Source: Sceloporus undulatus (Eukaryota > Chordata > Lepidosauria > Squamata > Phrynosomatidae). Taken from it: 64,000 nt of DNA. The stretch's first letter is position 1; each line of letters begins with the position of its first letter. Location of the stretch: assembly GCF_019175285.1 (NCBI RefSeq), contig NC_056525.1, positions 134,174,836 through 134,238,835 on the forward strand. Reading direction: 5' to 3'. Shown one piece after another: positions 33,237-44,803 of this stretch. The notes under the pieces are model-generated. The model worked only from the letters and a program-made list of their open reading frames with translations. It was not told the origin of the DNA and ran no database searches. The translations under genes were made by a program, and so were the position numbers.

Positions 33237-33556
33237 GAAGATTACCACACTAGGCAAAAGCGCTGGTAAATCATCTCTCAAACATTGAGGAAGTGTGTGT
33301 GTGAAAGCCTGGTGTGCTTCCTCATTGACAGAGGATTGTCCCTCCAGCGTCACTGAATCATTAGGAGAGGTAATTTTCTCTGAATGCAAAGTTTCATTCA
33401 AAGGAAATTCCCTCTCCTGGAACGATTCAGGGATGCTAGAGGGAGCCAATGATTCCCTGATGATGAGGAAGTGTGCCAGGCTTTCACACATACGCGCTTC
33501 CTCAACATTTTAGTGGTGACTTACCAGCACTTACCAGACCTGGTATGAAAATCTTC
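33237..33556. mobile_element. Long-TIR MITE, TSD ATA ('TTATC' group, diverged)
   Basis: The outer ends gaagattaccacactagg and cctggtatgaaaatcttc are inverted. Pairing continues inwards over roughly 130 bp (aaacattgaggaagtgtgtg versus acgcgcttcctcaacatttt; tgtgaaagcctggtgtgctt versus gtgccaggctttcacac). ATA flanks both ends (33234-33236, 33557-33559). Frames of about 72-100 codons in it are not genes. Confidence 0.82.
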
Positions 33557-33567
33557 ATAGAATCATA

Positions 33568-33895
33568 GAGCTTTATCACTCTGGATTAATCCCGCTCAGA
33601 AACAGGATTTTAGAAGTAGAAAAAAAAACCTGCAAATGCAGGATGATTTTCAGATGCATTTCTCCCAAACAGAAATAGCATGAAAATAAAGCGAATGAAA
33701 GTGGACGAAAACAGCACTTTTTTTATTTTTGGAAAGTTCCCGAAAGTAAAAAGGTGTCATTTTTGTCCACTTTCCATTTGCTTTATTTTCACGTTATTTC
33801 TGTTTGGGAGAAACGTCGTCTGAAAAACTTCCAGCATTTGCAGTTTTTTTCTGCTTTTAAATCCCGTTTCTGAGCAGGATTCTATGATAAGGTCC
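33568..33895. mobile_element. Long-TIR MITE, TSD ATA ('TTATC' family)
   Basis: Ends gagctttatcactctgg and ggattctatgataaggtcc. The arms extend about 150 bp with blocks such as ctcagaaacaggatttta / aaatcccgtttctgag and atttctcccaaacagaaata / atttctgtttgggagaaac. ATA flanks both sides (33565-33567, 33896-33898). The flanks both carry tagaatcatag-like sequence, so it may sit in a CR1 tail. Confidence 0.85.
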
Positions 33896-33984
33896 ATAGA
33901 ATCATAGATCAAAAAAGCAACCAACATAATTAATATTGATGCAGTCCCTGAATATGTCTGTCCCAGACAGAAGGAGGGTGCCAT

Positions 33985-34055
33985 TCTTCAGCTGAGTTAA
34001 AAGGCAACAATCAGTACTTTGAACTCTGCCTAGAAATGAATTGATTACCTGCAGA
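33985..34055 (-). mobile_element. Short L2-like fragment
   Basis: gcaacaatcagtactttgaa then ctctgcctagaaatgaattg is the antisense of the L2 ORF2 block also seen at 28.8 and 32.2 kb (caacactttg.a.tgtgc..ggaaac). It is only about 70 bp. Confidence 0.55.
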
Positions 34056-34077
34056 AATGAGCAAGAATGTATATTCT

Positions 34078-34303
34078 TGAGGCAGTGTGGCATAGTGGTT
34101 TGAGGGCTGGGCTACGACTCTCAAGACCAGGGCTAAATTCCCAGTTCTGCCATAAAACCCAGTGGTGAACTGGGGCAAGTGACATGCTCTTAGCCTCAGG
34201 GGATGGCAATTGCAAACCTCCTCTGAATAAATCTTGCCAAAAAAACCCCTGTGATATGCTCGCCATAAGTCGGAAATGAATTGAAGGCACACAATAACAG
34301 GTA
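34078..34303 (+). mobile_element. tRNA-derived SINE
   Basis: A box gaggcagtgtggcatagtgg, B-box region agaccagggctaaattccca, body ggcaagtgacatgctcttag and cctcaggggatggcaattgc, tail cataagtcggaaatgaattg with a short CAATAACA end. Confidence 0.88.
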
Positions 34304-34663
34304 TAATATTGCTCTCTTCAATACATCCCATACAAAAAAAATGGAATACAGGGGTTTTTGTATTTATTGCACCTTCTGAGTCAAAGGATGCCTCACGGAA
34401 AGCACGTGTCAACAGCTCACATCATACATGATGATTTCCTACTGGTTTTGACGTAGGTTTTACATCTCCTGGTATTGCAATGAATTTAGGAACTGCATCC
34501 TGCAGAGTACCAGAGGGTGGCAAGATGTGATGATTGTATCCCACATATCTCTGAACAAACAGTGTGGCGAGAAAGGCCTTGAAACCCAAATTGCATTGCT
34601 ATATGTCAGGCTGCTGCCTATTTTTATTCATTGTTTTCTCATTCTGCTTAGACCCTTTAAAAC
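34304..34663. other. No recognised gene
   Basis: Unassigned sequence between a SINE and a hAT MITE. Confidence 0.5.
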
Positions 34664-34866
34664 GACACAAGTATAGCACTGTGATTCACAATCAACTTTC
34701 ATGATCCCATCCTATGCATTCCTGAGAGTTGTAGATTAGAGAGGGGCATTTAGAATTCTCAGTTAGAGAGCTTCTCTAGTGTCTCACCAGACTACAAACC
34801 CCATAATCCATAGGATGTTCTCATGGCAATTAATATGAAATCATAATGCTATAACTGTGTAGTATG
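34664..34866. mobile_element. hAT-like MITE (old copy; family of 38.6 kb)
   Basis: The left end acacaagtatagcactgtga and the right end cataatgctataactgtgta are diverged inverted repeats. The middle has attctcagttagagagcttc and cagactacaaaccccataat, typical of this abundant squamate hAT MITE type. Confidence 0.7.
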
Positions 34867-34984
34867 GTAAGGCCCACAGGCTATTCCCTGCTGGAGTTTT
34901 GGACCATCAGTGATTTGGATTCTATCCAAGAATTTAGAATCAATGAGGTATCGTCAGATAATGTGGCACATTCCAACCAGTGTC

Positions 34985-35200
34985 ATTTTTTGTAATTGTG
35001 CTATTGTGGTGGTGATATTTATTTACATCTCAACTTTTTATCCAGTTCAGAACCTAAAGTGGCTTACAACATTTGTAACAAACATAGCTAAAAGTTCACC
35101 TTATGTAGAAATTAAAACTTTATAATCAATTTTAAAAAATCAGTTAAGACCATAACCATTAAAAACACCCAATAGACAGTACAGTATGTTATGCAAGGCA
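34985..35200 (-). mobile_element. LINE (L2-like) 3' UTR, minus strand
   Basis: gatatttatttacatctcaa, cagttcagaacctaaagtgg, cttacaacatttgtaacaaa is the inverted 3' UTR pattern of L2-type elements (complement of ...CCACTTTAGG...GGTATAAATAAAT). It is old and truncated. Confidence 0.5.
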
Positions 35201-36289
35201 AATTCCCCTTTATTCCTCTCCGGGGATGACCCTTACTTTAACTATATTCTTGCAGGAACCTGTCATGCCCATCCAGATAGTGACTGGTCAGTTTAAATTT
35301 CCCTACCTAGGCCCCATAGGAACATATTCTCCTACTGTCCTAAGGCAGTCCTGATTACTTTTCTGCTATTTATAAAGCTGTTTTTAAAATGTCCCAGATT
35401 CTTTCTCTTCTTTCCTCTTTCTCCCTTTCTCCTCAGATTACCTCTGAGTTCATATGCAGTTTGCACTTATTTTGCCTAGAAGAGAGGGGCAGAATGTCCT
35501 TCCTAGTAGATTCTGGGGAAAAAACACAAGCTGCAGCAGCATCTCCTAACTTGTGTGCCTTTTATAACTTTTCCCACCTTGACCACACTCTGATGTTGCT
35601 TGGCCACATGTATTCCAGTTTTCACCTGTGAAATGTTGAGGGGTATGGAGGTATATCTTTCTTTTTGTGTGTGGAGGGCTAAGTTACTTTTGTCAATGTG
35701 GTTAGCAAAGAATTGAGACAAAACTGAACTATGTTATAACTTCACAGGTTTGTACTCCCCCACCTGCTAGCTGATTTGGTGGCATAAATAAGCTGTATCT
35801 AACCATCCATATGTTGCATTTTATTTTTAGAGTCAATGGTAAGGATATGAAGAATGTTTCACAAATTTCTCATTCTCATTGATTCGGGCTTTCTTAACAC
35901 AAGACACCTTGATGGGAGATTTTCAGGCAGTGTGAAATTCCCTAACTAACAAGTGCAAGACAGAGCATCTTTTTTCCCCACTTTGCACAACTGGCACAGA
36001 ATGTCCCTGCACAAAACTAGTGTCCTTTCCTTTAAGGAGAAAAGGGGTGTACAGGGGGGAGAATAAAGATGGAAACAGTCCACCAGATACTTCAGATCCC
36101 TTAATATCCCTTAACATGTAATTTTCTTTTGTACACAGTTGTGCAATTTGTGCAAAAGCTGCCCTCACCAAGGCAGTCATAGCAATGACAAATGTTTGTT
36201 TCTTCTACAGGGCAAGAAGAACAATTTTAAGCATCTCATCCTTGGAATCCAAGAAGAATCAAGTGAAGACTGAGCAAGAGCAAAGAACC
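35201..36289. other. Unassigned; holds one copy of an uncharacterised repeat
   Basis: The segment 35515-35640 (gcagcagcatctcctaactt, gatgttgcttggccacatgt) resembles 39225-39330 in the same orientation. The family is not recognised. No host exon is seen. Confidence 0.45.
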
Positions 36290-36551
36290 CTGAGTATATA
36301 GATAGAATATCTGGGCCTTCCCTCCAGTCCATCTGCCTTGGTCCAGGCCTCAGAGGGAGAGAAGAACTGCTGGACCTGATCCCTTTCTCCACTGCCATTC
36401 CCTTCTCCTTTTGTGTCGTTGTCTTTTTAGATTGTAAGCCTGAGGGCAGGGAAATGTCTAATTTTAAAAAAAATGTAAGCTGCCCTGTTAGCATTTTGGC
36501 TGAAGAGCGGGGTATAAATATGTTGCTGTTGCTGTTGTTGTTGTTGTTATA
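36290..36551 (+). mobile_element. LINE 3' UTR fragment (pair with 20.4 kb) and (TTG)n
   Basis: It shares ccttctccttttgtgtcgtt, tttttagattgtaagcctga, ggctgaagagcggggtataa with the 20.3-20.7 kb fragment and ends in a TTG microsatellite (36522-36551). Confidence 0.65.
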
Positions 36552-38599
36552 TTGTAATTACAGTACTGAAGGACCAAACATCGTAATATTACCTGACAGA
36601 ACTATATCTCAATATTTATTTATTCTTCCTCCACCACCATATTTCAAGGTACAATGGGGGCACAAGGATTTTGCATGTCTAGGAGTTTCTCTTCTCTTCC
36701 TCCACCTGCATACTCCCCCCCCCCCATTTTGCAACCTCTTAACTGATGAAGAAATTTGGAGACAACAAAGGCTTACACACATTTGTGTATTGCTTTTGGT
36801 TGTTCTCAAAAACATATTACCCTAATTATATATGGTTAGCATTTTCCTATGCTGCTTGTTTTTTGTTTTTGTTGTTGTTGTTGTTGTTGTTGTTTTGGTT
36901 TGTTTGTTTGTTTGTTTTTAAATAACTGTACTCTGTTAGAAGCGGGAGCTGATTTTGGTTCTTTTACCAAGTACTGCACATATAACAAAAGCAATCTTCT
37001 CAGAGAGAGTTTTGACCCCTGGAAAACTGACTTTTGATGAGCAGATTTATTGTTTTCACACATCAACACTGAGTGATCACTGTAAAGATCTAAAATACCT
37101 TTATCCTATTACACTGCCCTTTAAAAAATTAGGGCAATTTGCATCTTCCTGGATCCTATTACATTCTCTTCCATTCCCACAACTGTATAAATATGCTTCA
37201 TGCCTGAGGCCTGCAAATGAAAGCTCGTGCCAAAATAAAAAACAGTTAATCTTAAAGGTGCTGCCACAATCCCCCCCCCTTTTTTTTTTTTTTTTTTTTC
37301 CTGGTGTGAACTACAGCAGAACCATAGCATCCCCTCTGCAGGTTGCAGCATTGACTGACAGGGACATACAGTGTGGCAACATCACATTATGAATTATGCT
37401 GTAATTATAGGGTTGCACTTGCCACCGTATTCTATGAATGGGATGGATGAATCATGCATTTCACCATTCTAGCCAGATATCCTCTAATTTATACTCAGAA
37501 AAAAAGCTCAAGTGATTGATCTGAAACTTGGCAGTGTACAATAGGTAGGTCTGAGGGGGGTCCATGTCATTCTTGAGATAGAAAGGATAAGAAATAGCAT
37601 ATTTATTGGAGCTGAAAATTTCATGAGCACCTTCCAGCAATTTCGTAGCTGCTGCTTGGAGTTAGCCTTCGTTAGATGATTTCTTCATTTCTAGTGTGTG
37701 TTCTGGGAAGAATGTTGTTGTTGTTGTTGGTAGGTTACGGGGAGATCTAGTGCATATTATGCCCCAACAGTAGTGAAATCTGTTCGTTTTTTAATTAAAA
37801 ATTCAATTTTTCAGCATATTTTAGCCTATATCGGTGGAAGGTATCCTTGTGCACATGCTCGATATGAACCTGTGTTGCATAGCAACAGCTTACAAGCTAG
37901 AGAAATGGTTGGGTGGGTAGTAGGTGATACAGTTTATAAGCTTTCAGATTAGCCTTGGAATGAGCTGAGAAGGGCTGCTGTCAATGATGATGGAATATGA
38001 AAAAGGGGGGAAATGCAAGCCCCCGGAAGGAGAAATGTCTTGAAAATTAGAATTTCCTAAGAAATGCTTAGAATTTAGCCTTGGTAGTCTGAGAAAGGTT
38101 TCTGTCTGAAGTGTTGATGTATGGTGAAATCTGACATTCCCCGTCTGGAAGGAAAAACATCTTGAAAATCAAGGGCAACTATTAGGCTCAAATGGTTTAT
38201 CTCACGCCAACCAGGGCTTTCTAGTATAACTTCTTTTCCTTTGACAATGAGGTGAAACGATGATATTTTCTTAGTTTAATATAACTCTTTTTCCTATGTA
38301 GCAGAAAAAGGGCTTGCCTCAGTATTTATTGCAGGTATACAGCCTTAGGAGGAAAAGGAAGATCACCAGGGTATTTGTGGGAGAGGATCCTGCAAAGCAT
38401 AGCAAATCCAATTACTTTTTCAAATAATATCCAGTTCCTGACATAAAACTCCTTAGTAGTAGTAGTGGCAAGATTTTCGTTACCATTTCAGTTTACATCA
38501 CAAAGTTGTTCATTGGTTTTTACCACCCTTCGTGCTTGTAGATCATAAACAGAAGGGGCTATTGAATTCATTGCAAAAGGGACAGGGAAGCGTACTTTT
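36552..38599. other. No recognised gene; simple repeats and a degenerate duplication
   Basis: It contains TTG/TTTG microsatellites (36863-36921), a C9 run followed by about 20 T near 37271-37300, and the degenerate tandem duplication listed separately. No coding exon is recognised. Confidence 0.55.
37951..38170. repeat. Degenerate tandem duplication, about 100-bp units
   Basis: Unit 1 (37951-38050) runs agccttggaatgagctgaga to ggagaaatgtcttgaaaatt; unit 2 (38077-38170) runs agccttggtagtctgagaaa to aggaaaaacatcttgaaaat. The beginnings and ends match, the middles are diverged, and 26 bp separate them. Confidence 0.65.
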
Positions 38600-38810
38600 A
38601 CCATACACAGTTATTGCAATATGATTCCACTTTAACCACCATGACAACATCCTATCGAATCCAGGGACTGGCAGTGTAGCGAACAGCATTTAGAATCCTC
38701 AGCCAGAGACTTTCTCCGGTGCTTCCTCAAATACACAAAACTCAGGATTACACAGCATGCTGCCATGGAGGATAAAGTGGAATCACAGTGGAATAATTGT
38801 GTAGTGTGAA
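38600..38810. mobile_element. hAT-like MITE
   Basis: The left end catacacagttattgcaata then tgattccactttaaccacc is inverted in the right end aagtggaatcacagtggaat aattgtgtagtgtg. The middle has actcaggattacacagcatg. Same family as the 34.7-kb copy, better preserved. Confidence 0.82.
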
Positions 38811-39533
38811 AGAGCCTGGGCTTGTGACAGACTGAAATGCAGCATAAACCAGTATGGAAGAGGCACAATTGTTTTCTTGAATGAGTGCACCTAGAAGCAG
38901 CCTTCCCCTTAGGTTAGCATGACCCTACTTGACCACTAGTTTTTAGATTCCTTTTTGTTTGCAACAAACTTGACAAAGCATTTTTTCTCCTACAATTATC
39001 CAGTTGATATTTCAATTGTGGATTTGAAATGATGAATGTTAGATGTGATTGTTTTAATATGTGTAGAAAAACACACACACCCATTTCCCCCTTTGTCCTT
39101 AGCCTACTTCAGTTGTTGCAAAGTGAGTTCAAAGAGCCAAGGTAGTTTGCATTCAATAATTCAGCAGGGGGAAAAGAGAAATGGAGGAGAATCTTGCCCA
39201 TCCCTGTAAATGCAGGCAACAAGCAAACTGTGGCAGCCTCTCCTAGCTTGCACATCTTCCTTATTAATAACTTTGCATTCTTGGACTCTTCTTTTATGTT
39301 ACTTAGCCATTGCTGAAATATGGAGGATATATATTATCTCAGCCTAATCCCGTTTGCTAATATAGAACTGTCATGTTGCTCTTTGCCTCTTGTGCAAGAC
39401 AGTTTAGGTTTGCTTTGCAAAAGGCAGTGAGCAGTTCTCCAAGTATGAGGGTAACTCAGGGCATCATACCTTTCTATCATTGGAGATTGGAGGAATTATT
39501 AAACTGTGCATCCTAGCAAACTAATCATTAATA
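38811..39533. other. Unassigned; second copy of the 35.5-kb repeat
   Basis: 39225-39330 (tggcagcctctcctagcttg ... atgttacttagccattgctg) resembles 35515-35640. Otherwise nothing recognised. Confidence 0.45.
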
Positions 39534-39741
39534 CAGTGGACCCTTCCCATGATCAGGAGTTCAGGACCCCCATAGATGAAAAAAATGTGGATGCTCAAGC
39601 CCCATATTATTCATCAGATGGTGATGTGCATGCACCTACTCCTACTTTGTGTGTACACATGCCACCATTAATAGTATGGGACCAGTAGTAACCAAAGGTG
39701 GGTCAAATCTGCAGATTGCACATGATATGGTGACCCCTCTG
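39534..39741. mobile_element. Tigger-like MITE, TA-flanked
   Basis: Ends cagtggacccttcccatgat and ggtgacccctctg, with TA at 39532-39533 and 39742-39743. The interior has gtggatgctcaagccccata, a block shared with copies at 46.4 and 59.6 kb. Confidence 0.8.
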
Positions 39742-39792
39742 TATTTCTTTTTTCACTGAACTGCGGTATCTTCCAACTGCCAACACCTAATA

Positions 39793-39935
39793 CAGCGCGC
39801 CATAGGCGTGCACCTCACATGCGGCTTCCTGCTTATCTGGAAGCCGCACAAAGAGAATGAATGGCGGCACGTCTCTCCCACACCACAAGCACGAGCCCCT
39901 GCATTGAATGGGACTTGAGCTTACGGTTTTGTTTT
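39793..39935. mobile_element. Tigger/mariner-like MITE, right end missing
   Basis: After TA it starts cagcgcgccataggcgtgca and contains gaatgggacttgagcttacg, the same interior block as the 9.7-kb copy (ctcaatgggacttgagcata). It breaks off into a T-rich run. Confidence 0.65.
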
Positions 39936-40179
39936 TTTTACTTTTTTCTCCCCCATCCCTAATTTTTTAGCTTTTGCTGGATGAAGAGTTCCAAAAATCC
40001 AAAGTCAGTGCAAATTATGTGCCTAATTAAATTATAACTACATCTCTTTCTTGTTCTCCCTTGCATGTGTAAAGAGGCTCTATAATGGTGGAATATGGGT
40101 CACAAAGACTGTACTTCTGTTTTCAGAATCCCAGCACCTGCACATTTTTAAAAAGACTTGGTTCTACAGAGCAGAAGTC

Positions 40180-40640
40180 TTAGGACAGTGAGTGAATCTT
40201 TTAGGGGCCAAGTGCCCAAATTAAAAGGTCTTCCCGCACCAGGTGTTACCTGGTGCTGGGGTGGGACTTCCACCCTCTGAAGACAGGATCTCCAGGTCAG
40301 GACTCTTCTCTCCACCTCCGGGCCCAGATGCCTCTCCAGAGACGATGAAGGCTAGGGGTGTGGGGGGGAAAGGGAGAGACAGGCGTGCACCTCTTCCTCT
40401 TCCTCCCCCTTGCTATTCCCGGCCTTCAAGCGCCCAGAGAGGCAACTGGAGGCTGGGGAAGGTCGTGGATGAGGAGGAACAGAACACGTGCCTCTTCTTC
40501 CTCCTTCCCTCTTGCTGTTCCCAACTTCCAACTGCCTTCGGAGAGGCAGGGTATCTCCCATTATTTTGGGAGAGAGAATCTCCCATTATTTTGCTAAGAA
40601 TGGAAAAGTCCTGTTTTTAGCTAAGTACAGGACAAGCCCA
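40180..40640. mobile_element. hAT (OC1-like) fragment, left end present
   Basis: gacagtgagtgaatctttta then ggggccaagtgcccaaatta matches the left end of the hAT MITE at 31423. The following GC-rich body (cttcctccttccctcttgct and similar) is not present in that shorter copy and may be internal sequence of a longer relative. The right TIR was not found. Frames of up to 125 codons in it are doubtful. Confidence 0.55.
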
Positions 40641-40692
40641 AGTCTGGTAAGGATGCCTCCCAACTTGGCACAGAAGCTGTGTGATGAACTCT

Positions 40693-41410
40693 GGAGTTTA
40701 TCACACAGGTTTATCCCATGCAGAAACAGGATTAAAATGGGAAAATCCCGCAAAGTGGGAGCGTTTCACACAATGTCGCATATTAACATGCACAAAAAGT
40801 GGACAAATCCCACAAAAGCAGGATCATTTTTAACGTCATCAGGGCATTGAGCATTATCCAGCCATTAACTCACACAGAAAGTGGACAAAGCTGGCTGCTT
40901 TATATTTTGGGATTCTCCTGAAAGTAAAAGCAGCCAATTTTGTCCACTTTCTGTGTGGGTTATTTTTGCATTAATGCTCAATGCCCACAATGCTCTGAAA
41001 CGATCCCATTTTGTGGAATTTTTCCGGGATTTAATCCTTTTCTGCCATGGGATTTAGGCATATAGGGGCTTGACAGATGGGCAGCTCCGGCTGCCCCTTC
41101 GAGCCCCACATAATTGCTGCAGCAACCAAGATGCGCTCCGTCCCGGAGCAAAAAGAAGCTGCCAAAAGCAGCTTCCTGGATGGGGCACGATTGGCGCATG
41201 TGCGCATGCACCAATCATGTAACTTCCTGCCAGCACTTTTGGCACTGAGCCATGCTTGTACCATCATGGCATCACCTGTGTGGTGGTGGCAAGCCATGAT
41301 GGTAGCGTCCTCCCGAACTGGGCTGCGGGAATGCTCATCTAACCCTAGTTCATGGTGAGGATGCTGCAAAGTGCCCCTTGTACACCTTAGCCTCCTGTGT
41401 GATAAAATCC
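40693..41410. mobile_element. 'TTATCACA' family long-TIR MITE, interrupted by another MITE
   Basis: The ends ggagtttatcacacagg and cctgtgtgataaaatcc are near-perfect inverted repeats. Inner arms pair over more than 100 bp (gtggacaaagctggctgctt / agcagccaattttgtccac; gggcattgagcattat / attaatgctcaatgccc). A second element (41057-41386) sits within the right arm, flanked by TTA. Flanking 3-mers of the outer element (TCT and ATG) do not match. Confidence 0.85.
41057..41386. mobile_element. 'TACAGAC' family MITE nested in the previous element, TSD TTA
   Basis: Left end ggcatataggggcttgacag, right end gtgccccttgtacacc (complement ggtgtacaaggggcac). TTA on each side (41054-41056 and 41387-41389) fits a 3-bp duplication, and removing the insert and one TTA restores the outer right arm (gggattta-gcctcctgtgtg). 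The body has ctgctgcagcaaccaagatg-like sequence shared with the 55.7-kb copy. Confidence 0.78.
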
Positions 41411-44400
41411 ATGGTCTCAGCCCATGCCCAGATTGGGAAAGACAGCGGATGCAATAAACTCCCTAGAATATATATACACAAGTTCAGAGGTTTCCTCCCT
41501 ACTCTCTTCTTCCCCTTACAGAGCAGTGTGACTCATTGATAGATGTGAGAGAAAATATATTTATAAAACTTGAGAACAATTTATTTTTAGATGATTTATC
41601 ACTTAGTATTTTCACAGAAGCAAAACGTTAAGCAGTGTGACAATATCTTTTAATGGCACATAGGTGACATTCTAACATTCTAAAAGTTTAAAAACAAGCA
41701 ATTAACTCAAAATAAAGTGAAATAGAATACATTATCCCATAGATAAGTCACAACCTTTTCCTATTCAGTTTAGCAGAGTTGTAAATACATGCCTAGTCAT
41801 CTAAATTTCAGTTCCACCCCTGGAAAGTTATTTTGGCATCAGCTGGTGTTTATTGATGAAACTACTGCTTTGCCCTATTTTCTATTAGTCTCCCATGGAA
41901 ACAATGCAGCATCTATAAGGAAAGCAAAGCTGTTTGCCAAGATGAAAACTTGCAGAAAGTCACATCAATAAGAATGACTCTGAGGAAGAAGGAAGGCTGG
42001 AAGATGTCACAATTGATATCATTTCTGAGAGAAAGTAAACACAGAAAAAGGAGGGAGGAGGGAAAGAAGACAGGTTCTGAAGGCTGAGAAACCCTGGAGG
42101 GCAGTCAGAATAGACTGAAATTCAAACAGTGACTTGAATATGGTTGGCACATCCCTGGTAGGGCTGTATTTACCTGGATTCTAAGACAAGCCCCTGCGTC
42201 CAATTGGGACCACCACCTGCCTGAATCCCAAGCTTTAATGTTTTTTTTAAGTCTCTAGTCCTGTACAGACTGATAAATGTGTAGATGCACTCTCTTCTTT
42301 AGTGAAATTGTTAGTGAGAAACAAGTCTACCTACCTTTCAGGCAGGAGGGAGAGTAAACCCTACAAACAGTGAAGAATGTATGTGATGAGCTGAGGGAGG
42401 ACCTGAGCAGAGCAGTTGAGGACAAGGGTCTTGGACATGTCTTGACCACATGGTCACCATTAATTGGGTTTGATGTGAGGGAGTACTAACAACAACAACA
42501 AAATAGATATAGATAGATGATATTTGTTTCACCTGTTCCTTGCATTCCACCACTCACACCAACAACACACCTCTTCCCAGGTACTCCCTCCCACACCTCA
42601 CCTTGCAACCTCACAGTATTGTCATGCTGGTTCTTTCGTGCTGCGCTTATACCAGACACTCCTCCAACCCTGCTCTCTCTCCTGTGCCTCATCTTGCACC
42701 CTCACAATGCCCCCCTTGCTTTTTACAATCATTCACATGCGCTAGTAATTTCCTTCCCTCCTAATCCTCCCTCACTTTATCTTGCACCCTCACAAGGTGT
42801 CCCTCCCTCCACTCCTGCATTTGCCACTTGCATCACTCATGCTCCTTTACCTACTCCTGCCTATCTAAAACTTATCAAGATCGTGCCATGGATGCTTTAC
42901 AGAGAGAAGCTTTTAGAAGCAGCGTTAATGCCAGGTATGGACTAACAAAAAATTAAGAGTAGAAAGTTGTGATTTCTCCAAATGGGGGAATTAAGCCTTA
43001 AGTCTCTTGTCTGCTGAGCCTAAGCTGTACCATTTTGCATTTAGGAACTATTTGTGTAGTCAGTAGTTTTTGAATATGTTGACTGCTGCTGCTTGCTTAC
43101 AATAAAAGTTTGTCCATCCTCCCTTCTTGGTGTGAAGCAGCTCAATGGGAGGGGTCCCTTTGATCACAGTCTCTAAGAACACATCTTTCCTTTCTGGCAA
43201 GTTCAAGACTTCCCTGCAGCTCATGCCTCTGGGGATGTAAGCTTAGGTACATCAGTTATCAACTATTGATGAGTTCTGCCCAACAGCGGTAGCCTTGCAT
43301 TTATGGAGGGCTCACCTGGACACCCAAGCATTTCTCTACACTTGAGGTTTGCCAAAATACAGTCAAGGAGCTTTTTTTCTGAGGCAGCTGACTACGCATG
43401 TCAGTAGTATGAACCTCCTGGCATTGTTGGATGAATCATCCTTCCATGAACTATTTCCCCTAGGCTTCTAGCCAGTAAATCAGGTGGCAGGCTGAACTTA
43501 ACAAATTACATACTGTTACATAGCCTGTCTGCTTGGAGTGAGCTGACCTCCACAGATCCTTTGTGTTTTAATGTAATCATCGATCATTCAGACAATTTAG
43601 CTGGTGCAAGTGGTACAGTTCCCATACTAATGGATGTGGGAGACAGCATGTTGAAACACTATTTGGCTACTTCTCTACTTCTATACGCAGTTCGCGTCTG
43701 TTCACTTTTTGAAAGACTTTGCAGTTGAGAAGCCTTCTCTCTTTAAACTAATCTTGACCTTGTTTCCAGCACAGTAAATCCAGATCATGACCCTTTATTT
43801 TGGCACAAAAAGGGAAGCACTTCAATGCAGCAATTCTGAGTTTATGGATAATCTGTCTGTTAAGATCTGCTCCCACCCCTCCACTTTAACAAAGATAACA
43901 AAATCTATCTCGTTTGGATTAGAATGAAAGGCTCTTTTGTAGGGTATCATTTTTAGCAGAGATTGTTGCTACTGACATTGCTGATTCTATTTAAATATTG
44001 TTTTATTGTGGTTTTAGATACTTCATTTTGTATGTAAGCTCCAAAGACAAGAAAAACTGAAATAAAATGTTTTCAATAAATCCTTCCTCTCTCATCATAA
44101 TATTAGAGCCCCAAAGTCAACCAATGAAGCTGAATGGTAGGGATAGTCAGACATAAAAGGAAATCAAGCTGCCACAGGTGTATAGGTAACACTATGGGAC
44201 TGACCGCCACAAGATATGTTCTCAGCTGCCACCCAGGATGTCTTTGCAAAAGGTTAGACAAATTCAATAAAGATAACACTATCAACGGTTACTAGCCATG
44301 TGGCTATACCTTCCCTCAGCACATAACAGATAATATCAGTACGCCATAGTTGTTGAGGAATAGGTGTGAAAAGGTGCCATTGTGTTCATGCAAGCTTCAC

Positions 44401-44803
44401 CTTAAAATCAGGTTCCCACTGTGAGACTAGAAAATGCTGGGTGAGATAATCCTTGTTCTAAGCCACCAATAGCTCCTCTTAGTATCTTAACATCTTTTTG
44501 GTGCCCAGGAGTCCCATGCAAAGGGGGAAAGGCAGGAACAACAGGGTGTTAACTGGCAAGTGCATTCTATCAGAGTTGTGGAAAATGTAGATTGAACTAG
44601 ACATGCCAGGCTAGAGAGGAATCATTGGGATCCTATTACCGTTTCCCCCCTTGGACTCTGAGTTAACAAAATCATGCCTCAGTCAACAAGAAATAAAGCA
44701 CAAAACAGAGACTGTTTACAAAGACATGTCATTCAGAATGGCCTCCACCTAGCTGATCCTTATCTGTCTGGGACTTGTGAGCTAGTGTGCTCCAGCAAAC
44801 TAT
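41411..44803. other. No recognised gene in about 3.4 kb
   Basis: No conserved exon, RNA gene or clear transposon was identified. A CT-rich part at about 42520-42860 contains degenerate tandem units listed separately; the 142-codon frame there is a by-product. The tail near 44040-44085 (tgaaataaaatgttttcaat) resembles a LINE or mRNA 3' end but cannot be assigned. Confidence 0.5.
42590..42810. repeat. Degenerate tandem repeat, about 89-bp period
   Basis: The block caccttgcaacctcacag / catcttgcaccctcacaatg / tatcttgcaccctcacaagg recurs near 42600, 42690 and 42780 within pyrimidine-rich sequence. Units are otherwise diverged. Confidence 0.5.

Noticed and set aside
40243-40620. 125-codon proline/arginine-rich frame
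   Set aside because: It lies downstream of a hAT left end in GC-rich transposon-like sequence.
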